Below are positions 1-7,328 of a stretch of DNA of 26,159 nt, piece after piece (the first letter of the stretch is position 1; the number at the start of each line of letters is the position of its first letter). The stretch is from a virus: positions 1 to 26,159 of IMG/VR virus record IMGVR_UViG_3300025282_000206, one strand, 5' to 3'. The position numbers and the translations under genes were made by a program. The notes beneath the pieces are model-generated. The model had not been told where the DNA came from. It saw only the letters and a program-made list of their open reading frames with translations, and ran no database searches.

Positions 1-2
1 TC

Positions 3-866
3 GGCGTCGTGGTCCACATCGACGGCATCGCCGCGAGTATCGCATCGGTTGTTGCGATGGCAGGCGGGTCAGTGACAGAGACTCGGATGGCGAGTTCTGC
101 GCAGATCATGATCCACAACTCGTGGACGGAGCTGCGGTTCATCGGCGATCAGAACACTATGGTCGAGGGTATGAAGCAGATAGAGAGAATGACTGGCGTT
201 CTACAGACGATTGATAAACATATCGTGAACGCATACGCGACGAAGACGCAGCTGCCAGAAGAGACAATCAGGCAATGGATGGAGGAGGAGACTTGGTTCG
301 ATAGCGCAACGTCTCTAGAGTTCGGGTTCGTTGATAGTGTAGTCGAACAAGCGGAGGTGGCGGCGTGCGATATTCCCCGCGGGTTGTTCCGGGATGGGCG
401 CACGCTGTTTTGCAAGCCGCCCGTCATCCTCGGGGAGCGACGGGTACGTAAGGCGAGCGAGGATTACGCTACAGAGCGTATACGGTCTGGGCAATTCAAC
501 GCGAGTGGTAGTTGGTCGTTTGATGCGGCTGATGGGAATCGATTGCTTGGCGCGGACGGTGACGACTGGGAGCGGTTCGCGAAGGCCCACCTTGCGGAGA
601 ATACTGATGCCGACCATGACACCAAGGCCCGCTATTCGTACCCATTCGCACACTTAGAAGGTTCCGAGCTGGTTATCTATCGCTCGGCACTGGCGGCCAT
701 TCGGCAACGTTCGTCTGCGGAGGATGATGGCAATATATATTCGGCTGCCGGCCGATTAATGGACCTGATGGACGAGGAGTCGGACGCGAACGCTCGCAGT
801 AGGCAAGTGCTGTCGCATAGGAAAACGCGTCTTATGCTCTCGCAAGCAAGAGCATACATCTGCTAA
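3..866 (+). CDS. ClpP-like (S14-type) prohead protease, 5' end outside window
   Basis: The reading frame is open from the first bases of the window, so the true start lies upstream and the gene is partial. The first visible residues carry the ClpP-family nucleophile context IDGIAASIAS (Ser at nt 36-38). The MIHNSW motif follows 26 residues later and supplies the histidine, and the ETWFDSATSLEFGFVDSV stretch matches the end of the ClpP fold. Phage ClpP-like proteases mature the capsid by cutting scaffold or capsid delta domains, and they usually lie between portal and capsid, as expected here. After about residue 130 there is a non-ClpP tail, roughly 150 residues long, with an RYSYPFAHLEGSELVIYR stretch. 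It resembles small C-terminal domains found on other phage prohead proteases, and its role is unknown. The family call is secure; the function of the tail is not. Confidence 0.9.
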   Translation, partial: GVVVHIDGIAASIASVVAMAGGSVTETRMASSAQIMIHNSWTELRFIGDQNTMVEGMKQIERMTGVLQTIDKHIVNAYATKTQLPEETIRQWMEEETWFDSATSLEFGFVDSVVEQAEVAACDIPRGLFRDGRTLFCKPPVILGERRVRKASEDYATERIRSGQFNASGSWSFDAADGNRLLGADGDDWERFAKAHLAENTDADHDTKARYSYPFAHLEGSELVIYRSALAAIRQRSSAEDDGNIYSAAGRLMDLMDEESDANARSRQVLSHRKTRLMLSQARAYIC

Positions 867-922
867 GCTGTTGAAACTACCGCGCCCCGGATGGCGTGCG
901 GTCCAGGCAGTATCTACAACCT

Positions 923-952
923 GCCAGCGATCGCCCTGCCAACTTCGCTGGC
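923..952. promoter_or_regulatory. Stem-loop in the leader of the capsid gene
   Basis: The arms GCCAGCGA (923-930) and TCGCTGGC (945-952) are a perfect 8-bp inverted repeat around a 14-nt loop, in the 107-bp gap between the protease stop and the capsid ATG. No T-run follows, so it is not a standard intrinsic terminator. It ends about 11 bases before the capsid Shine-Dalgarno sequence. A role in mRNA stability, processing or translation of the abundant capsid message is plausible but inferred. Confidence 0.45.
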
Positions 953-973
953 TAATCCTACTTGGAGGACGTC

Positions 974-2332
974 ATGGCGAAGTCATTCGATGTTGCGAGT
1001 ATCAAGGCGGCTATCAATGCCGAACTCAAACGCGCTGAGGCTGTGGTGACTCTGGCCGAGCAAGAGTCACGCGAACTCACCGAACAGGACCGCGTCGAGA
1101 TTGACGCGCGTATGGCGGCGATCGGGGTCGACGGAGAAGAGCCGACCGGACTGTATGAGGACCTGTCACGCGCTACGAAGTTGGAAGACGTAGCGGCTCA
1201 GATGGCTGTGCAAGAACACAACGCGATTGTTGGTTCCGCCGCCGCCAAACCGGCGCCAACGTTGCGAGCGTTAGGTTATCGCGGTCAGAGTCTGCCTGGC
1301 TTTAGCGGGCCTGATGCGGAACGCAACGCCTACCACGCCGGTATGTGGTTGCGTGCAATGATCCGCAAAGATCCGAACGCTATCGAGTTCTGCCAGAATC
1401 ATGGTATGAGCATCTACGCGCAGCAGGTCGAGGGAGTCGACGCAGACGGCGGCTATCTTGTACCGGCGCCCCTCTCGGACGCGATATGGGAGATTCGCAA
1501 CACTACGGGCCTCGCTCGACAAGTATGTGATGTGGTGCCCATGACCAGCGATGTGCTCAATATCCCGAAACTGACCGCGGGGCCAACTGTTTACTACCCT
1601 TCCGAGGCGGCTAGTATTACCGCATCGAAGGCAACGTTCGGGACAATCGCGCTGAGCGTCAAGCGTTCGGCGATTCTCGTCAAAATGTCCAACCAGTTGA
1701 TTCAGGACAGTATTGTCGATGTGGCGTCTCGTATCGCATCTCGGGCAGGATACGAGTTGTCATATACTGAGGATGGAGAATTCATCAATGGCGATGGTAC
1801 CAGCACCTATGGGGGCGAGACTGGAGTTGACAGCGCGCTTGGCGCTGGCGGCAAGGTCACGCTTGGAAGTGGCGATACTACTTGGAGTACTGTCACTCTC
1901 GCCGATCTCAATGAGTTGGTGGCGAAGCTGCCGAGCGCCTATACACCTCAGGCGTCATTCATAATGCATCGCCAATTCTATTCTTCAACAGTGCAGCGGT
2001 TGCTATATGCGGCAGGAGGAAATAGTACAGACTCGATCAGTGGTCCTACGTCAACGGGAGAGTCGGCGTTCCTGTTCGGATATCCCGTTAGATTCACGGA
2101 TCAGATGCCTGCGGATTCTGCTGGAAATCTGGCCTGTCTGTTCGGCTCGTGGTCGCAGGCGGTAGTTCTCGGAGATCGCAGTGCGATCGAGATCGGCGTG
2201 AGCGCGGAGTTCGCCTTCGACGAAGACGTGACAACTCTGCGGGCCACTAGTCGCTCGGACCTTGCGGTACACGATCCCGGCGACGGATCAGACGCCGGTG
2301 GCTATGTCGGAATGTACCTGGCAGCGAGTTAA
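974..2332 (+). CDS. Major capsid protein, HK97 fold
   Basis: This 452-residue protein has the HK97 capsid layout. The first about 110 residues are helical and charged (KAAINAELKRAEAVVTLAEQ), like a removable delta or scaffold domain. A shell domain opens near residue 155 with DGGYLVPAPLSDAIWEIR and continues through SVKRSAILVKMSNQLIQDS and a GDG-containing loop. A C-terminal segment (FAFDEDVTTLRATSRSDLAVHDP) is typical of the family. The frame extends 4 codons upstream to a TTG, but GGAGG at 964-968 sits 5 bases before ATG 974 and fixes the start there. The protein builds the icosahedral shell and is the likely substrate of the protease immediately upstream. Confidence in the family is high; processing at the delta domain is inferred. 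Confidence 0.95.
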   Translation: MAKSFDVASIKAAINAELKRAEAVVTLAEQESRELTEQDRVEIDARMAAIGVDGEEPTGLYEDLSRATKLEDVAAQMAVQEHNAIVGSAAAKPAPTLRALGYRGQSLPGFSGPDAERNAYHAGMWLRAMIRKDPNAIEFCQNHGMSIYAQQVEGVDADGGYLVPAPLSDAIWEIRNTTGLARQVCDVVPMTSDVLNIPKLTAGPTVYYPSEAASITASKATFGTIALSVKRSAILVKMSNQLIQDSIVDVASRIASRAGYELSYTEDGEFINGDGTSTYGGETGVDSALGAGGKVTLGSGDTTWSTVTLADLNELVAKLPSAYTPQASFIMHRQFYSSTVQRLLYAAGGNSTDSISGPTSTGESAFLFGYPVRFTDQMPADSAGNLACLFGSWSQAVVLGDRSAIEIGVSAEFAFDEDVTTLRATSRSDLAVHDPGDGSDAGGYVGMYLAAS

Positions 2333-2335
2333 TAA

Positions 2336-2536
2336 ATGTCTAAGAAAGTAACGATGGTGGTGGACTACCTCGGACTGCGAATCGGGAAAGTCCAGACACT
2401 AGATTCGGGCCTTGCCCAATCCCTACTAGATAGGGGTTGGGCGGTCCCGGTACCTAATACGGCGCCCGACAATGCACAGGCAGACGATAGCCCCGACAGG
2501 CCTCGCCGTAAGCGTCGCCGACGCAAAGCGGTATAG
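2336..2536 (+). CDS. Small basic-tailed protein between capsid and connector
   Basis: This 66-residue protein starts three bases after the capsid stop. The N-terminal part (VVDYLGLRIGKVQTLDSGLA) has the look of a family of short phage proteins in which a growth or binding loop is followed by a conserved L-x-x-G-x-A-x-P element, here LLDRGWAVPVP. Such proteins commonly sit between capsid and head-tail connector genes. The C-terminus is very basic (RPRRKRRRRKAV). It overlaps the next gene by 65 bp in a different frame. No function is established. A structural or DNA-contacting role in the head is possible because of the arginine-rich tail, but this is only inference. Confidence 0.7.
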   Translation: MSKKVTMVVDYLGLRIGKVQTLDSGLAQSLLDRGWAVPVPNTAPDNAQADDSPDRPRRKRRRRKAV

Positions 2537-3068
2537 TAACGTCACAATTGATGACGACGACTCGCTGATAGAAGATATCATTCGCGAGTCGACGGCGGTG
2601 TTAGAGTCGCGATATGGCTTGTGCGTTATGTCGCAGACTTGGCAGCTGACAATGGACGGGTGGACCGATTCGCAGTATTGGCGCCGCGGTTCAATTAATA
2701 TCGCGCGGCCACCGTTTGGCAGCGTCACATCTATTGTCTATATCGATAGCAATGGAGACTCGCAGACACTAGCGGCGACAGAGTATCGCGTCGACTCGGC
2801 ACCTCTCATCGCTCGAATTAGTGTCGCGAAAGATAAGAGCTGGCCAACTACGTATGGCGTTACGGCTGATGTAACTATCACGCATACCGCGGGCTATGCG
2901 GCTGGCGATGTCCCGTACCAGATCAAGGCGGCCGTCAGGGATTTCACTGACTATCGATATAACACTCGCGGGCAAGGCTTCGCCGATATCAATACGATTA
3001 TAGGTCGCGGGATACTGTCGCAACTGGACGCCGTCATGGCCGGCGAGGGGATTCTTCTAAGTGGCTAA
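2472..3068 (+). CDS. Head-tail connector (phiE125 gp8 / HK97 gp6-like)
   Basis: This 198-residue protein opens with PTGLAVSVADAKRYSNVTI followed by DDDSLIEDIIRESTAVLESRYG and SQTWQLTMDGW. That is the N-terminal helical pattern (lead segment, acidic D-D-x-L-I-x-x-x-I, then a helix ending in the Q-T-W strand) of phage gp6/gp8-like connector proteins, which form the ring under the portal. A later YQIKAAVRDFTDYRYNTRG segment matches the family's C-terminal helix. The N-terminus overlaps the preceding small gene by 65 bp. No strong Shine-Dalgarno precedes the ATG, so translation may be coupled. Position after the capsid gene supports the call. Confidence 0.85.
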   Translation: MHRQTIAPTGLAVSVADAKRYSNVTIDDDDSLIEDIIRESTAVLESRYGLCVMSQTWQLTMDGWTDSQYWRRGSINIARPPFGSVTSIVYIDSNGDSQTLAATEYRVDSAPLIARISVAKDKSWPTTYGVTADVTITHTAGYAAGDVPYQIKAAVRDFTDYRYNTRGQGFADINTIIGRGILSQLDAVMAGEGILLSG

Positions 3069-3396
3069 ACTCGCCGACATGCGTAGCGGTGACCTGCGCC
3101 AAGTCGTTACGTTACAGAGTCCGCCTGATGGCGTTGGCTCACGCGGCGAGCGTACGGGAGAGTGGTCCGCGGTGGCAACGATACGCGCCAAGGTGGAGGC
3201 ACTGTCCGGAGAGGAGGTCATACAGGCGAATCAGCTGGTCGCGATGGCAACGCATCGCGTCACGATCCGATTCAGAACAAACGTAACGCCGCTCCAGCGA
3301 TTGAGGTTCGGAACACGGTATCTGAATATAGGATTTGTGAACAACCTACAAGAACGGAACCGCTGGATTGAGTTGCTGTGTAAGGAGGACATCTAA
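3061..3396 (+). CDS. Head closure / head-tail joining protein (SPP1 gp16-like)
   Basis: This 111-residue protein has the pattern of the Phage_H_T_join family: DMRSGDLRQVVTLQ near the start, RTGEWSAVATIRAKVEALSG in the middle and a beta-rich MATHRVTIRFRTNVTPLQRL core. These proteins plug the connector and bind the tail. The chosen start is GTG 3061, which overlaps the connector stop by 8 bp and has GAGGGG about 10 bases upstream. An in-frame ATG at 3079 (MRSGDLRQ) is a possible alternative and would still include the whole domain. The next gene overlaps its stop by one base. Confidence 0.88.
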   Translation: MAKLADMRSGDLRQVVTLQSPPDGVGSRGERTGEWSAVATIRAKVEALSGEEVIQANQLVAMATHRVTIRFRTNVTPLQRLRFGTRYLNIGFVNNLQERNRWIELLCKEDI

Positions 3397-4088
3397 TGGG
3401 CCTGTTCGGGAACCGGTCGCCACGTGGTGGGAGTCGCTGGGGAAGCGGGCTAGGCCTCGCGGGCGTTGAGGCTGGCGTTGACCGGATCAAGATCGACTAC
3501 AACGTTCTGGGGGTTGAAGAGTCTGACAGGTTATTCCGGCAACTCAACAGCAAGCTACAGAGGAAGGTGACGCGCAAGGCTATCAACGCGGCTGCGCGTC
3601 CAATGGTCAAGCGTGTTCGTCAGCTGGTACCAAAGAAGACGGGGTTGTTGAAGCGGTCGATTACGCACCGCGTCAAAGCGTACCGCCGCGGAGGAATCCA
3701 GGTGGCGGTAATCGGGCAGCGCGGAGCCGGTTCAAAGTCAACGAAGGCGCTCGCCGCCGCGCAGGGCCGCGCGTTGATGTCGCGAGGAAATCGTGGCGGC
3801 ATTTCAGGGAAGGGAAAGATCGTACCCATCCACCTCGTGGACCAGCCAACGAAGGCGCACCGCATCAGACCGAAAGTCGCCAGCGCGATGGCTGGCGATG
3901 TGCTGGTATTCAGACGCTATGGGAAAATCAATTGGGAATCGGTAGTGAACCACGGCGGTACGCGCGGGTACAAGTTTCTGGCGCGGGCGTTTTCCGGTAC
4001 TAGTCGCCAGTCCCTACGCGCGTTTGAGACCAAGTTTCTCAACGAGGTATATGCTGAGGCGTCGAAGATATCGCCAACGGGGAAATGA
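3396..4088 (+). CDS. HK97 gp10-like head-tail/tail completion protein
   Basis: The 230-residue product contains the gp10-family core: LNSKLQRKVTRKAINAAARP, then RVRQLVPKKTGLLKRSI and IQVAVIGQRG, and a C-terminal FLARAFSGTSRQSLRAFET helix. HK97 gp10-like proteins act in completing the tail end that joins the head. AAGGAGG at 3382-3388, seven bases before the ATG, and a one-base overlap with the previous stop support the start. The N-terminal 30 residues are rich in glycine and arginine (MGLFGNRSPRGGSRWGSGLG), longer than in typical members, and may be an added basic tail. A lysine- and glycine-rich loop lies in the centre. Confidence 0.85.
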   Translation: MGLFGNRSPRGGSRWGSGLGLAGVEAGVDRIKIDYNVLGVEESDRLFRQLNSKLQRKVTRKAINAAARPMVKRVRQLVPKKTGLLKRSITHRVKAYRRGGIQVAVIGQRGAGSKSTKALAAAQGRALMSRGNRGGISGKGKIVPIHLVDQPTKAHRIRPKVASAMAGDVLVFRRYGKINWESVVNHGGTRGYKFLARAFSGTSRQSLRAFETKFLNEVYAEASKISPTGK

Positions 4089-4516
4089 TGGCATCTGTCG
4101 GGGAAGACTTCCGAACGTTTCTGCTGGCTCAGTCTGCGATCGCTGCGCGTGTTGGAACGCGGGTATTTCAAAACGAAGTCACGCAGGAGCAGGGTGCTGA
4201 CGTTGAAGACTATATCTGGTTTGAGCGTGCAAGTATTGAACGCGAGCAAGTGCTCAGCGCCGCCACTGGCGTCCGTCCGTTCCGTGAGTTCCTGAACGTC
4301 GAGGGTGTGAGCACGTCGATTGATGACGCGATGGACCTGGCGGACGACTTGCGGAAGTTGGACGGCAGCCAAGGGACGTTCGGGAGTGGTCAGGTTCTGG
4401 CGGTATTCGTGAACGAGCACAGCGACGACTATATCCCGCGTAGCGACCTGTCAGATACTGGACGGCATGTCGCCGTGCTGACTTTCCAAGTAGTAGGACA
4501 CGACCCTGGGAGTTGA
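4085..4516 (+). CDS. Tail completion/terminator protein (DUF3168-like)
   Basis: This 143-residue protein begins with EDFRTFLLAQSAIAARVGTRVFQNEVTQ, the typical opening of gp17/DUF3168 tail-completion proteins (a short helix, then a V-x-x-R-V-x strand). YIWFERASIER and a later helix MDLADDLRKLDG followed by beta strands complete the fold. Members cap the tail tube and prepare it for joining to the head. The start overlaps the preceding stop (ATGATG at 4085-4090), so the second ATG at 4088 is also possible. It is followed after a few bases by the tail tube gene, the usual order. Confidence 0.85.
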   Translation: MMASVGEDFRTFLLAQSAIAARVGTRVFQNEVTQEQGADVEDYIWFERASIEREQVLSAATGVRPFREFLNVEGVSTSIDDAMDLADDLRKLDGSQGTFGSGQVLAVFVNEHSDDYIPRSDLSDTGRHVAVLTFQVVGHDPGS

Positions 4517-4520
4517 AAAT

Positions 4521-4946
4521 ATGGCTAACACAATTATCGGCTACGGTTCTATTGTCAAACTTGGTTCCACCGCGCAGGGCGAAGTGAGAACTCTGACGCC
4601 GCCGCCACAAACGTACGAGCGTGTCGCGATCGACCATCTTGGGAGCACATTGAGGTCAGAACTGCAGGGGATAGAAGACACGAGCGACTTCTCTTTTGAG
4701 CAGCTGTGGGAGCCTGGCGACAGCAACCACGCCCTGGTGGACACGGACTTTGCTGATCGCACTGAGAGCAGCTGGTCGATCGTGTATCCCGGTGTGAACG
4801 ATGGGAGTGGCGGGGCGCTGACTGCCACGCAGACCTGGACATTCAACGCGCGTGTCATGTCGATAGAGCCGGCGGCGCTGGAGAATTCGTCCGTAGTATC
4901 TAGAACGGTAACACTGAACCGGACGGGTGCGATCACGACATCATGA
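4521..4946 (+). CDS. Major tail (tube) protein
   Basis: This 141-residue, beta-rich protein directly follows the tail terminator and precedes the chaperone genes, the position of the tail tube subunit in siphoviruses. The sequence begins MANTIIGYGSIVKLGS, alternates short strands and turns, and contains SSWSIVYPGVNDGSGGALTA and WTFNARVMSIEPAALENSSV, matching the strand-loop-strand style of lambda gpV / TP901-type tube proteins. There is no added immunoglobulin-like domain. GGGAG at 4508-4512 precedes the ATG. The call is based mainly on order and general composition, since tube proteins diverge strongly. Confidence 0.8.
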   Translation: MANTIIGYGSIVKLGSTAQGEVRTLTPPPQTYERVAIDHLGSTLRSELQGIEDTSDFSFEQLWEPGDSNHALVDTDFADRTESSWSIVYPGVNDGSGGALTATQTWTFNARVMSIEPAALENSSVVSRTVTLNRTGAITTS

Positions 4947-5287
4947 GCGAGACAATAACGCTGGCCGGTATCGTCTACTCGCTGCTTCCCCTCGAACCGA
5001 ATATCGTGTTCGAGATGCGGCACCATGCGAGGACAGAAAACGCAACGACCGTTGCGGAGTTGTCGAGCCAGCATCAACGGTCGATTGTGCAACTAGCGTT
5101 GCGGAAGCGAGGCACGGCAGCGATGCCGTTCAGCGGCCCGCGCGGCGGGCTGGAGCTGGAGACTGTGGTGGGACGCGAGAGGTTGATTGAGGTTGGTCAG
5201 GATATCGCCGAGCGGCATCAGATTTTCAAGTCAGGAGCGATCGATGGGTATAACGCTGGATCAACTGAGGGAGCGGCGACCGAGTGA
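4943..5287 (+). CDS. Conserved-looking tail-region protein of unknown function
   Basis: This 114-residue protein starts on an ATGA overlap with the tail tube stop, so it is probably translated by coupling. It is mostly alpha-helical by composition, with a glycine-rich middle (FSGPRGGLELETVV). It lies between the tail tube and the G-like chaperone, where some phages have an extra tail-assembly protein. I see no diagnostic motif. It may be a small tail accessory protein or an upstream assembly chaperone. It overlaps the next gene by 44 bp. Confidence 0.65.
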   Translation: MSETITLAGIVYSLLPLEPNIVFEMRHHARTENATTVAELSSQHQRSIVQLALRKRGTAAMPFSGPRGGLELETVVGRERLIEVGQDIAERHQIFKSGAIDGYNAGSTEGAATE

Positions 5288-5606
5288 GAAGACTATAGAC
5301 GTTCCGGAATGGGGAGGGGCGGTCACGCTCAAGCGGCTGACGGCGAGAGAACAATTAGACGTTGCAGCTGGATTCGAGACGCTGGACGTAGACACGGATC
5401 AGGCTCGCGGGGTACTTGCGATGTGTGAACTGATTCGCCGAACGGTGGTCGACGACTCTGGCGAACTCATATTCGATTCAACGGACGGTCGAGAGTATCT
5501 GGCTCGCGAATCTATTGCGACCCTGTCGCGAGTCGGTAACGAGGCCATGGCGATGCACAATTTTGGCGAAGTCGAAGAGACAGCGCAGGAACAAAAAAAA
5601 AGCTAG
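5244..5606 (+). CDS. Tail assembly chaperone, short (G-like) form
   Basis: This 120-residue protein is made when ribosomes read the frame to its TAG stop at 5604. It begins MGITLDQLRERRPSEKTIDV, with an acidic, helix-rich body (TAREQLDVAAGFETLDVDTD) typical of phage tail assembly chaperones lying between tail tube and tape measure. The frame extends upstream to 5187, but GGAG at 5234-5237 lies six bases before ATG 5244, which is the better start. The last codons run over nine consecutive A bases (5593-5601), a slippery sequence that also yields a longer protein. G-like chaperones bind the tape measure protein and recruit tail tube subunits. Confidence 0.82.
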   Translation: MGITLDQLRERRPSEKTIDVPEWGGAVTLKRLTAREQLDVAAGFETLDVDTDQARGVLAMCELIRRTVVDDSGELIFDSTDGREYLARESIATLSRVGNEAMAMHNFGEVEETAQEQKKS

Positions 5607-5941
5607 AGCGGTCGACGTGGTGGAGGTTCGCCTTCGTACTGTGTGAGCATATCGGCATTTCCCATCCGGACTATCTACTCGAACCAGGTGGGCCTCTGTC
5701 ATGGTCACAGTTCTCGGACTGGCTCACTCGATACGAACAGGAACCGTGGGGAGAGACGAGAGCGGACGCGCGTGGCTACGCGCATACAATTATCGGGTTG
5801 GCTCCGTACTCAGGCAGCGGTGCGACGATGCCGAGCGGCGACTGGCCATACTGGGAAGAGCAGGCGAGCGACTGGGACCCGACGGACGCCCTAGAACGCG
5901 TAAGGGAATACAACCGAACCTATGGCGAAGGTAGTCAGTAA
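5244..5941 (+). CDS. Tail assembly chaperone, long GT-like form made by -1 frameshift
   Basis: Slipping back one base on A_AAA_AAA at 5594-5600 joins the short chaperone (119 codons) to a second open frame at 5600-5938, stop TAA 5939-5941, giving about 232 residues. The second part has no usable start codon of its own near its beginning, yet reads as a compact protein: WWRFAFVLCEHIGISHPDYL, then WSQFSDWLTRYEQEPWGETR, ending ALERVREYNRTYGEGSQ. The W-L-x-x-Y-x-x-E-P-W-G-x-x-R-x-D-x-R pattern is typical of the T part of lambda-like G/GT chaperones, where the minor long form is needed for tail length and assembly. It ends 20 bp inside the tape measure gene. Frameshifting itself is inferred from the sequence; the open frame and A-run are directly visible. 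Confidence 0.82.
5593..5601 (+). promoter_or_regulatory. A9 slippery site for -1 frameshift
   Basis: Nine A bases lie directly before the stop of the G-like frame. Read in the zero frame as CAA AAA AAA AGC TAG, they allow both tRNAs to re-pair one base back, and the -1 frame continues as AAG CTA GAG. An A-run this long could also cause slippage of RNA polymerase. No obvious strong pseudoknot is seen just downstream by eye. Confidence 0.8.
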
Positions 5942-7328
5942 ACTCTCGATCATGGTCAGCGCTAATATCAGCGCTGTCAATAAAGCGTTCCAACGTGTCG
6001 GAGCGAGTGCGAAGAGCCTGCGCAGTCGGTTGGGGAAGGGTGGCGCCGCGGCTAGGGGCGGCGGTGTTGGTGGCGCCGCCGCGGGGATGATGTCGGGCGG
6101 TATGGGCCTGGCGATGAAAGCGGTGCCGGCATTGGCGGCGATCGCATCGGTGGGCATGGCAATCCGGAAAGTGAGTATGGAGTTCTCCGCGGCGACAGCG
6201 CGGATAGATCAACTCGCGAAAGTTTCAGCGAAATTGGGAATGACAACCAACGCGCTGAACGGCCTAAGGAATGCTGCTTCCAAGTCGGGTGTTGCGTCGA
6301 CGACTCTCGATATGGCAATGCAACGCATGACCAGGCGAGTCGCCGAGGCGGCGGTTGGGACGGGTGAAGCGCAGGCGGCGCTGAAGGAGCTGGGAGTCGA
6401 CGCGGTTGAACTCAGCGCGTTGTCGCCAGATGAGGCGTTTCTCAAGATCACGGACGCATTGGAGAACGTGCCGAACCAAGCGGACAAGTTGCGTCTCGCG
6501 TTCAAGCTGTTCGATTCCGAAGGTGCCGCGTTAGTCAATACGATGAACATGGGATCGGACCAGATACGCGCGTACATGAAGGAATCGGAACGCCTGAATG
6601 GTTTGTTGGAGGGAGACGCCGAGCAGGTCGAAGCGTTCAACGATGCCGCGGACGATATGGGGAAAGCGTTCGAGGGGCTCTGGAACGAAATTGCAATATT
6701 TATGATTCCGGTATTGCTCAAGTTCGTTGAGGGCTTGAAGGAGTTCGCAGTGGCGGCAAAGAATGCGATGAGGTGGATTACGGGTCGCGAGTTCGACGCT
6801 GACACGTCTGGTGCCGAGAAGAAAATGGAAGCTAAGAAATTGGCAGCGAGACAGAAGGCGGAAAAGGAGCGCAGCAGGCTGGAGCGAGAACAGCGAGAGA
6901 AGGACGCAAAGAAAACACTGGACGATATGCGGAAGCGAGGGCAGCAGATTCGCGAGTCGATGGCGACGCCTTTTGAGAAGGCGCAAAAGAAGCTGGCTGA
7001 CCTGGCGCATCTGTTTAAGGTGGGGGCGATCGACGCGCAGACGTTCGGGCGTGCGACCGCCGCCGCGCAGAAGGAGTTGTTCGCCGCAACGGCGATCAAG
7101 CCAACAGAAGCCGAAGCGATGCGGCCCGCGATCGCTGCCGCGCAAAAGGGAACCATGGCAGGATTCGCGGCGGTGTTGCGTGGTAAGGAGGCGGCCCGCG
7201 CGGCAATGGAACAACGCAAGCGGCTGTTGAAAGAAGCGGAGCGGCGGCGGCGTCTGCTCGAACAAATAGAGCGGAACACGCTGCCGGCGAATCAGGCCCC
7301 TGTCCAGAGCGTGAGTATCTCGCCATGA
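5922..7328 (+). CDS. Tape measure protein (short)
   Basis: The 468-residue protein lies directly after the chaperone frameshift gene, the standard place for the tape measure. It has a glycine/alanine-rich stretch near residues 38-62 and a hydrophobic segment (GLAMKAVPALAAIASVGMAI). Long helices follow with TMP-like wording (AALKELGVDAVELSALSPDE), then a second hydrophobic stretch (IAIFMIPVLLKFVEGLKEFA). A highly charged coiled coil around residues 300-350 (KAEKERSRLEREQREKDAKK) comes before more helices. Tape measure proteins set tail length at roughly 0.15 nm per residue, so this one suggests a short tail near 70 nm (inference). ATG 5922 is used; ATG 5952 is an alternative. No lytic domain is seen in it. 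Confidence 0.88.
   Translation: MAKVVSKLSIMVSANISAVNKAFQRVGASAKSLRSRLGKGGAAARGGGVGGAAAGMMSGGMGLAMKAVPALAAIASVGMAIRKVSMEFSAATARIDQLAKVSAKLGMTTNALNGLRNAASKSGVASTTLDMAMQRMTRRVAEAAVGTGEAQAALKELGVDAVELSALSPDEAFLKITDALENVPNQADKLRLAFKLFDSEGAALVNTMNMGSDQIRAYMKESERLNGLLEGDAEQVEAFNDAADDMGKAFEGLWNEIAIFMIPVLLKFVEGLKEFAVAAKNAMRWITGREFDADTSGAEKKMEAKKLAARQKAEKERSRLEREQREKDAKKTLDDMRKRGQQIRESMATPFEKAQKKLADLAHLFKVGAIDAQTFGRATAAAQKELFAATAIKPTEAEAMRPAIAAAQKGTMAGFAAVLRGKEAARAAMEQRKRLLKEAERRRRLLEQIERNTLPANQAPVQSVSISP

Noticed and set aside
4541-5092. Minus-strand frame of 183 codons across the tail tube gene
   Set aside because: It opposes well-supported coding sequence and has no recognisable domain or ribosome site; all supported genes are on the plus strand.
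6209-7279. Long open frame on the minus strand (356 codons) inside the tape measure gene
   Set aside because: It mirrors the tape measure codons, is rich in Ser, Ala, Phe and Arg as expected for antisense of an Ala/Glu/Lys-rich helical gene, and has no ribosome site or neighbours on that strand.
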